Positions 56,803-64,000 of a stretch of DNA of 64,000 nucleotides are shown in pieces; positions within the stretch are counted from its first letter, which is position 1; each line of letters opens with the position of its first letter. Under the pieces are notes generated by a model. It searched no databases and was not told the origin of the DNA. It saw only the letters and a program-made list of their open reading frames with translations. The stretch is from Typhlomys cinereus (Eukaryota; Chordata; Mammalia; Rodentia; Platacanthomyidae): contig JALPQD010000517.1 of the NCBI GenBank assembly GCA_023101885.1, positions 1,066,919 through 1,130,918 on the forward strand, given 5' to 3'. Position numbers and translations under genes: made by a program.

Positions 56803-56965
56803 GACCACCACGTTTAAGGTTTCTGGGGCCACATGGCAGCTGGAAGTCCTCCATGGGGGATTCTTTACCCAGATCCTTGGATACTGGAGACTAGGGGAAA
56901 CACCTGTGAGTGTCTTTCTATGGGAAATACCCCCATTTATAATTAAGAAAATCCATTAAGTGTCA

Positions 56966-56998
<33 letters not shown>

Positions 56999-57690
56999 TC
57001 CACAAACTCTTATTTCACTCCTAAGGAGTTTTGTCTTTTTTTGTTACAATATATACTGCTTCACCTCCAACCTGTTTACCTGTTAGGACTTCAGACACCA
57101 ATATTTGTTCTCCCGTTGAAACTGCCCTTCTTAAAGTCGTGTCAGATGCAACATACCTACCCTTGTGTGCTGAGAACACACTCTCTTCCCGCATCCACAT
57201 CTCTTCTGGTCACAGTCCCATCCTTTCTCAACCTTTATGAACAGCTGGTCTATCCTATTACTCATCCTTCAACTGACACCTGCTGATTATACCTCATAAG
57301 AAACCGCTGGCCCCACCCCCTCCTTTACTGTTCTGACTTGACAATTCTAACAACTTCCCTTCTGGTCTCTCTCTAAACTACCCACTTCACATCCCTTGAA
57401 ATGGCCCATCAAAGATGCTAACACCATATTCACCCAGGTTTGTCACAGCCCACTTCCAATTTCCCCTCTTCCCCGTTTTGTCTCCACATTCTATATTCAA
57501 CCTTCCAAAGTCAGTTTTTATGGAACAAGTGCCCTGCATAAATGTGCGCTTGCTCTTTGTGGCAAATTCACTCCTCCTTCTCTGGGTGCCTGTCACCCAC
57601 TTGCCAAATTCCTGTCGGATTTAGTGACACTTTTTCCTTTTATCTCTCTGACTGCCTGAGGCAGCGATTACGCATCCTGACCCTGTGTTT
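56803..57690. other. Unassigned sequence with poly(A)
   Basis: An A run at 56972-56996 follows no recognisable element. Open frames of 69-108 codons at 56960-57659 show no motif. Possibly single-copy. Confidence 0.45.
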
Positions 57691-57699
57691 CAGGTCCAG

Positions 57700-57790
57700 A
57701 GCTTTAGTTCTCCAACTTCGGCATGGATCTGGGGCACCTGGAAGACATGTCCAAACATGGTCTGCTGATTCAGGTTCTAAGTCAGCAAAT
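57700..57790 (+). repeat. MER5-like hAT DNA-transposon fragment (weak)
   Basis: AGTTCTCCAACTTCGGCATGGATCTGGGGCACCTGG and TGCTGATTCAGGTTCTAAG recall the conserved MER5/Charlie core. Short and old; tentative. Confidence 0.4.
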
Positions 57791-59047
57791 CTTCAGATGA
57801 GGCCCGAAGGGTTGGTTGACCTGGTCAAATGGCCAGCATGTGGAATTTAGCCCCAACCTACAGATCCTGCTCAGCTTCTGAGGTGAATGACCTCTGGCTC
57901 TGACAGCTACCTCTAGAGATTTTGGATCAGCATGTAAGTAAGTAGCAATCTACAAGCACCGGCTACTTGAGCCTTGGCCAGTCTTCTCAGAAGGCTGTCA
58001 GCACTGACAGGCACATGGTGAAACCCTGCCTTCTCAGCACATCCACCCTACAGGTTCACTAGCTCTATCTTGTGCTTCGTGTCAATATGTCCTGCAACAA
58101 AACTCATGAGTCACATCTATGCTTTTACAGACTTCGCCAAGCCTTTCAGCAGACTTTTAGGAGAAAATAGTCAAACCTATTGGATTGTAATTTAGTAACA
58201 CTAGGGTGACCTTGATGTTCTTATTTATTTTACAAAGATTATCAAAGCTTACAATTGTTTGGTCCATCGGATTAGATTTTTCTGTCCATCCTATAACAAA
58301 TGTGGTATTTTATCTATTTGTAAAATAAATAAAGCTTTCTTAGCAAGGACCTGCTTGGTGATGTCCTGTCTACTAGGATCACAAAGTAAGTTGCACTCCA
58401 CAGATAAATACAAACAGCAATAGAAACCCACACATGACTGGATATTTAGTTTTGCAACTTTTTGAGGGTAGTTTTCCTCTCTTCAGAGTCACAGGGGGAA
58501 AAAGTTATGCTTTAAAAGACTTTAAAAGACAAGTTTTCTGTGACCCTCCAGAAACACAAACTCATACACAAGAATTCCCAACTTGTTCTTCCAGCACCTC
58601 CCCCACTTGAAGATACTCTTTTTTAATTCGTATTTAGTAAGTCATACTTAAGATACTTTTTCATTCGCATTTATTAATTCATACTTTCTTTCAAAAATTG
58701 TCTTCAACATGTTTCAAATTATGTCTCATGTTTAAGACATTATCTATTTCGTTCCCTGGAATAAATATACATCTCTTACATGATCTGTTCAGTCTCTGAG
58801 CCTAATGAATGTTAAACACCGTGGACCCTGCTTCTCCTTCCAGTCTGAGGGGCAGCTTGTCAGTTACCCTCTCAAATATGGACCAGACAAAACCTCCTCA
58901 GCCCCTCCCTGTTGTTAATTCTCCAGTTTGCCTTTGATCTGAACCAACTGGCGGTCTCTTTGGATGTCTACAGATCCCTTCTAACTTTATAGCACAGGAT
59001 AACTTAGTTCCTGAATGCTCTCATTTCTCAAACCTAATAGACAGACC

Positions 59048-59079
<32 letters not shown>

Positions 59080-59397
59080 GCATGTATCGATGCCTTTATA
59101 AAAATGGCCTGGTATTATAACTTACAGGAGAACATTTCTGTATTCTTATTTAGAGTATCCACAGAGGTTAACTGAATGTCTTTGAATGACCAGAATCAAT
59201 CTAGTAATTTATATTTTTTTCAAGCTTAGAGATAGCAGAAGCTGATGGCTTTTGTGCTGTTTGTTTTCTTGTTTTGCTTTGTTTTCCTACTAAGAAATGG
59301 ACCCAAGATTCCAGCAGCTCATATTACTAAATAAATTCTTTTCTCCATTCTTTACAAACTCCTCTCTGGGAAAAACTGGAATCCAGGACCTCCTTTC
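57791..59397. other. Unassigned sequence with 40-bp tandem
   Basis: A ~40-bp unit occurs twice at 58610-58649 and 58650-58686. CTTTT repeats lie at 59049-59080. No gene. Confidence 0.5.
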
Positions 59398-59412
59398 AAA
59401 AATAAGGAAAAA

Positions 59413-59562
59413 AAAGGATTCTCCGGGGAATGGGGGGGGCATTGGGGGATGTGGAGGAAGGGGTGAGGGGAGGGGGAGCAGGAGGGTGGGGGGGGAGGAG
59501 GGAGGGAGGGAACCAGTGTACCTATTAAGTTTGTATGAGCGGAAATAATAAAAAATGTAAAA
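59413..59562 (+). mobile_element. LINE-1 tail, G-rich, with exact duplication
   Basis: GGATTCTCCGGGGAATGGGG, G-rich tract, TACCTATTAAGTTTGTATGAGCGGAAATAATAAAAAATG and poly(A). The perfect 15-bp duplication AAAAATAAGGAAAAA (59398-59412, 59563-59577) is typical of L1-mediated insertion. About 150 bp, extreme 5' truncation. Confidence 0.94.
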
Positions 59563-59577
59563 AAAAATAAGGAAAAA

Positions 59578-60750
59578 GTGGAATATCATCAGATTTTCTT
59601 TGTTTGTACAGTCAATGGGATTCTTAATGCATTTTTTCTTGCTTTCAGTAAATTTAAAGTCATGCCCTAAGGATTCACTTATTCGAGTCAAAAATTGCCT
59701 CTAATTGTCACAAAGAGCCAATTTTTCTAAGAATGAATTTTCCATTGATATGGGGGCATAAGAAGAGAAGAATGTTGCCAGCATAAAAAGAAAAAAAAAA
59801 AAGATGATTCTTCACATTCAGAGATTATTTGTGGCTGTCATATATTATATCCAAGGGAAGAAGCTCTTTTTCCTTGTTCTTCCTATACTTTTGATTTTTT
59901 TTTATTAATTATTAAGAATAAAAGTAAATCCAAAGCTTGCCCACTCACTTTCATAGTATTCACTCATATCCTGTCATTGAGCACTTTATAAACAGTAATT
60001 GCACCCAACTGCCCTTGTTGAATATTTTCTATATGTTTGCTGTTTAAGAATCTGTACTCCTTACCAAAAAAAAGGGGGGGGGATCTCATAAGGTATCATT
60101 ACATAACTATTCTCTTCCTCCCCTTGATGACTTCTGAGGTGGATAACATGGAGAGATCTCCAGTAAGTTCCAGTGCTGAGATTTTAGTTTAAGTCTTATC
60201 TGCAGTGGGAAACCCCAGGCAGGTTTGAAGGTCACTGTTTAACCAACTTTCCTGCTGAGACTTTAACAGGAAAGGTAGATTCTTTAGAAATCAGCCTTTA
60301 GTTGAAAATGTCGCCACCACAAGATGAGACTAGCGTGACCCTGGAGCCAAGATCCTAACCGGGATCCCTTCAGCACCATCTCACAGACTGCACCTTTCTC
60401 CCTCCCCCATCCTGACCTCCTCCATGTTTCTTTTTCTCTAGGCATCAGTCATATCTTTTCTGTCACAAAAGAACTTCTAGGTCCATGTATGTTTATATTT
60501 ATGCGTGTATTTGTGAGTAGACAAATGATTGTAACAAAGAGTTTGGTTTTCCTTTCTGCTCTTATGCTGCCCGAGGGAGAATGCAAATAATGATTGAGTG
60601 GAGAGTAACTCAGAGCTAGCAGCTGAGCAGTAGGTGAGAGGAAAAGCTTGAAGTGAGAGGCCTCAGAATCAAAAGATTAAAAGACAAAAGTGGAATCAGA
60701 TCTTCGATGAGCAACAATCAGTACATTCAGGAGTACTTGACTCCTTTTTA
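59578..60750. other. Unassigned AT-rich sequence
   Basis: No gene or recognised repeat is visible. Confidence 0.5.
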
Positions 60751-60763
60751 AAATTGCCTTCGG

Positions 60764-61044
60764 GGGTGGGGGGGCTGGAGAGGTGGCTCAGGCATTAAAC
60801 CTCTGCCTTGCAGGCAGAAGGTCCTGAGTTCGGATCCTAGACCCCACGTATAGACGCCGGGCGGCCTGCGTTTCTGGTCCTGGTAAGGCGGAGCCTGTGA
60901 ATCCCCGGGCAGAGTAAACAAGGAGGTGGAACCGTCCATGGTGGTTCCCGAATTTGTCCGTGGTTCTACACATACACATATACATATATACGCGCATACC
61001 ACACGCACAATTGAATAAATAATAATAAGAAATTTTAAAAAAAG
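60764..61044 (+). repeat. B2-superfamily SINE, young type
   Basis: GGGGCTGGAGAGGTGGCTCAGG head, B box GAGTTCGGATCC, a small deletion in CGCCGGGCGGCC, CA tail. The duplication ATTGCCTTCGG flanks it (60753-60763, 61045-61055). Confidence 0.96.
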
Positions 61045-61059
61045 ATTGCCTTCGGTACT

Positions 61060-61255
61060 GGACTGCTACGATGACTCAGTAGGTAAAGGTACTAGTTGCA
61101 CATGCCTGACCACCAAGTTCCTGTAAAGATGAAAGGAGAGAACCAACTCCCTGTGTTGTCCTCTGACTGCCGCTCATGCGGCACACACACAGCTGCAAGC
61201 ACACCCCGCCCATTTGATAACAAAGTCCTTTTGCCTGCCATTTTATTTAAGAGAC
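61060..61255 (+). repeat. RSINE1/B4-like SINE
   Basis: ACTGGACTGCTACGATGACTCAGTAGG head, TGCACATGCCTGACCACCAAG, GTTGTCCTCTGACTGCCGCTCATGCGGCAC. The poly(A) end is unclear. The young SINE inserted just beside it. Confidence 0.75.
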
Positions 61256-62015
61256 ATCTAATGGACAGTCTTGAGGCTTCATTAGGCACTCCTTGTACTA
61301 TCATCCCTTCCTACTTTTAAGAAAATCTACTTTGATACCTGAGACCACAGTGCTGTGACAATCACTTTCTTCCCCAACAGAGCTGTTGCTTTATCAAAGG
61401 GTCCCTCATACGCTTTGATGTGTGTCAAATGCATCTAGAATAAAGAAAAGAAAAGAACGATGATATTTACTTGTTTTGAATTAGGGTAAGCCTATAAATA
61501 TTATGATAAATGTTCTGGACTGAGAGAGACTATGGACTAGTGAGAATAGGAGTATGATTGTCTGCTTGCTTGTTTGTTTTCTTAAGACAAAAGTTCACAA
61601 ATGCTAGGATTACAGGAGTGAGCCACCATGCCCACGCGGCGCCCACACGAAGTCCGGCTCAACACAGGCTCTTGAATCAACCAGGTAACTTTTGACTTGA
61701 AATATACTGGGGAAAAAATTTAAAACAGGAGCAAATTAAATTTTCTGCTCTGATTTTGTTCATCTGCAAATCGATGATGATAGCAATTCCCTTACAGGTC
61801 ATTAGAATTCAGGATGAATTGACAAGAAAGCTGCTAAGTTCAGAGGAGGAAGTTAATAAGCAAACTATTATTGTTCATTTATGTTACCCACATAGTCACC
61901 TTGTAACAAAGATATAAACAAGATCTGTTGTTGTTTTTTTCCACCAGGCATGTAACTCACCTCCTCACAGCTCAGCAGAGTTAATTGCTCTACCTCACCC
62001 TTCCTCTGTACTTTG
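61256..62015. other. Unassigned, with a B1-like fragment
   Basis: The plus strand at 61590-61650 reads AATGCTAGGATTACAGGAGTGAGCCACCATGCCCACG, the antisense of a B1/B4 core. The rest is not recognised. Confidence 0.5.
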
Positions 62016-62019
62016 AATG

Positions 62020-62175
62020 ACAGTATTTATCCTCTTACCTTGTAAAGTTTGTGTTTACGTGCTTACCTCTCTGTTCTAGACTATGAGCTCTTCAAGAACA
62101 GTGCATGCATTGTTAGCATGGCATTTCCAATGACTAATGCTGCACTAGGAAATTTTTTTTGATAATTGAACAAGT
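62020..62175 (+). repeat. L2-like 3' end (weak)
   Basis: CTGTTCTAGACTATGAGCTCTTCAAGAACAG, GCATGGCATTTCCAATGACTAATGC follow the conserved 3' end of mammalian L2 elements. Tentative. Confidence 0.45.
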
Positions 62176-62878
62176 CGACTTGAGTGAGCAATGGGGTACC
62201 AAACATTTGGTCAGTCATTATTCAAGGTGTGTTTGTGGGGATATCTTTTAATCAGATTGAGATTTGAATTTGTAGATTGAGCTAAGAAGATAATTAACCA
62301 CACTAAGGTGCGGAGCCCTCTATCCAGTCTAGGAAAGACCAAGGCAAAACAAAATAAACTGAGAAGGATCCCCTCTTGCCTCACACAATGAACTGGAACT
62401 CTGGTGTCTGCCCACCCTCCAACTCCTTGAGAAACACGGGATCTTCTTGGGTCTTGATCATGTCAGTGGTGGGACTAGCACTTACATCTTTGACTCTTTC
62501 ATTCTCAGACCTTTGAACTCAGCCTGACCTGGTGCATTCTCGGTCCTCATGGTTGTGTGAATGAAACTCTTCATAGCAATATCTTCATATAGGCATATAG
62601 ATTTGTATACGTGGCTAATTATACTTCCAATAGTATACTACGATATAAATGACACTTGATGCATTTAGTTTATCTTTAAAATGGAAAAGCATCATAGCAA
62701 CACTTGCCAAGTTGGTCTTTGTCTTTTTTGCTTCCTGAGAAATAACAGATTTTAAACATTTCACTGACCCCTCCCCCAAAAAATCATCCCAAATCCTGTT
62801 GTTGAACAGACTAAAGAGAGCAACCTGCCACCCCCAAATTTAAGAACTCTCTAAGAGGGACAACTCTTGTTTACTTGT
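62176..62878. other. Unassigned sequence
   Basis: No gene or recognised repeat is visible. Confidence 0.5.
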
Positions 62879-62879
62879 T

Positions 62880-63010
62880 TGTGTGTTTTGTTTTGTTTGA
62901 GACAGAGTCTTTCAGAGTCTTGCTATGTAGCCCAGGCTGACTTTGAATCACAATTTTCCTCAGTTTCCCCTCAGCAAGAATTATACATACCTTCTACCAC
63001 CATGCCCAAT
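62880..63010 (-). repeat. B1 SINE
   Basis: GAGACAGAGTCTTTCAGAGTCTTGCTATGTAGCCCAGGCTGACTTTGAATCAC is the antisense B1 core; ends CTACCACCATGCCC. Confidence 0.88.
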
Positions 63011-63289
63011 TTTTTAAGCATTGGCCTCAAAAGAGTCAGTTTACAGTTTCAAACAGTCTTTGATCCTCAAATCAATTTCTGATGCAGAAGTACAGATCTG
63101 GATTTGACTGGGGTGAGACAAAGTATCAAAATGACTTGCTGGACATTAACCAGCTATGTTCAGAATGCTGTGATTCCATTACATGTGAATAATACACATA
63201 TGGATTAAATCTTCTTAAAATACACAGGTTTAAAAATTTAAGGGAATGTGGTTTGGGTTTGATTGACTGAAACCAATTGTAGCCCAATG

Positions 63290-63291
<2 letters not shown>

Positions 63292-63351
<60 letters not shown>

Positions 63352-63356
63352 GCTCT
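63292..63356. repeat. (CT)n microsatellite
   Basis: Near-pure CT repeat, interrupted by CTTT and CG towards the end. Confidence 0.97.
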
Positions 63357-64000
63357 CCCTCCCTCCAGATCTTACCCTTAGAGCTTCCTCTTTGTTCTTA
63401 TGAACTCAGCATATGGAAGAGTCATGTGAAGATAGGAATGAAATGGTCCTGAGGTAAGATGCTTCCAAAACTCAATAAACTCCCAAAATTCAAAAAACAA
63501 AAAAACAAAAACAATCACAATGCAAGTATCCTGTAAATATCTTTTTAGGAACTTCTCCAAAAAAGTGTATTGATCTATTCAAATTACCTTTGAAACTGGT
63601 TTTGACATTTGGATTTTCATTCATAAATGGAGTATGAATTTTATCAAGTGCTTCATCCTTTTCTTTTTAGGGTAGTCATTTTTACTATGTTAGAAAAAAA
63701 AATTCTATCACTTCGGGTGGTGCTACTGGGAAGATATACATTCAAGTGAGCTTCTTTGACATTTACATTCCCACAAGAATTGTGACCTCTGATTTTGAGA
63801 AGTAGAGCATTCACCTGGTCTTTAGTTCTGAAGCAAGTTCAACTTTGCAAACAATGAATGTATGCTTTACTTCTTCTTATTTATATTCTGAAATCAGAGC
63901 TTACTCTTGGTGGGCTGTAACTGCTAAATCTGAGGGGTGCTTGAAGGGAGAATTGTCGACAGCATTTCTTGTAAGAGCTCTGTAATCAGGAAAAGTGAAA
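63357..64000. other. Unassigned sequence
   Basis: No gene or recognised repeat is visible to the window end. Confidence 0.5.

Overview
This is a piece of a mammalian, almost certainly rodent, nuclear genome. It is AT-rich and CpG-poor. No intact protein-coding gene, rRNA, tRNA gene or CRISPR array can be supported. All open frames are short, lack codon structure, and mostly run through transposon copies or microsatellites. The interpretable content is retrotransposon debris: tRNA-headed SINEs of B2 type, B1 and B4-like SINEs, many fragments of LINE-1 (mostly 3' UTR, two of ORF2), solo LTRs of the ERVL-MaLR type and two other LTR families, microsatellites, and one processed pseudogene of ribosomal protein S16.

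The host can be narrowed only by inference. The most abundant young element is a ~270-bp SINE whose head (GCTGGAGAGGTGGCTCAGGGG) is related to the B2 superfamily, but its body is not that of mouse or rat B2. B1, B4-like and MT/ORR1-like MaLR LTRs co-occur. A myodont rodent outside Mus/Rattus, perhaps a dipodoid, fits best; the species is not identified.

Layout. 0-7 kb: an old SINE, an L1 3' UTR (about 3.5-4.7 kb), then AT-rich sequence. 7-13 kb: a pair of direct ~440-bp copies of an unrecognised sequence, MaLR LTRs, and a B4-like SINE split by a younger SINE. 13.9-20.8 kb: an LTR cluster (one ERVK-like LTR and three copies of another LTR family), a TTCC microsatellite and the RPS16 pseudogene. 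20.8-30.5 kb: L1-rich; one minus-strand L1 is interrupted by a SINE, a MaLR LTR and another L1 tail. 31-43 kb: dense SINEs, tandem solo LTRs, an LTR inside a B4 SINE, an L1 tail inside a SINE, and long CT and CA tracts. 43-56 kb: L1 tails, B4-like SINEs, three young SINEs, and an MLT1-like LTR. 56-64 kb: a MaLR LTR, mostly unassigned sequence with faint ancient repeats, an L1 tail with a perfect target-site duplication, one young SINE and a CT tract.

The window reads as an intergenic or intronic gene desert. I found no undescribed multi-gene system. The observations most worth checking are the unrecognised direct repeat pair at 7.1/11.1 kb, the young SINE family with exact target-site duplications and shared antisense open frames, the G-rich L1 tails, the datable nested insertions, and two weak exon-like or protein-like fragments (46.29 kb and 30.0-30.2 kb).
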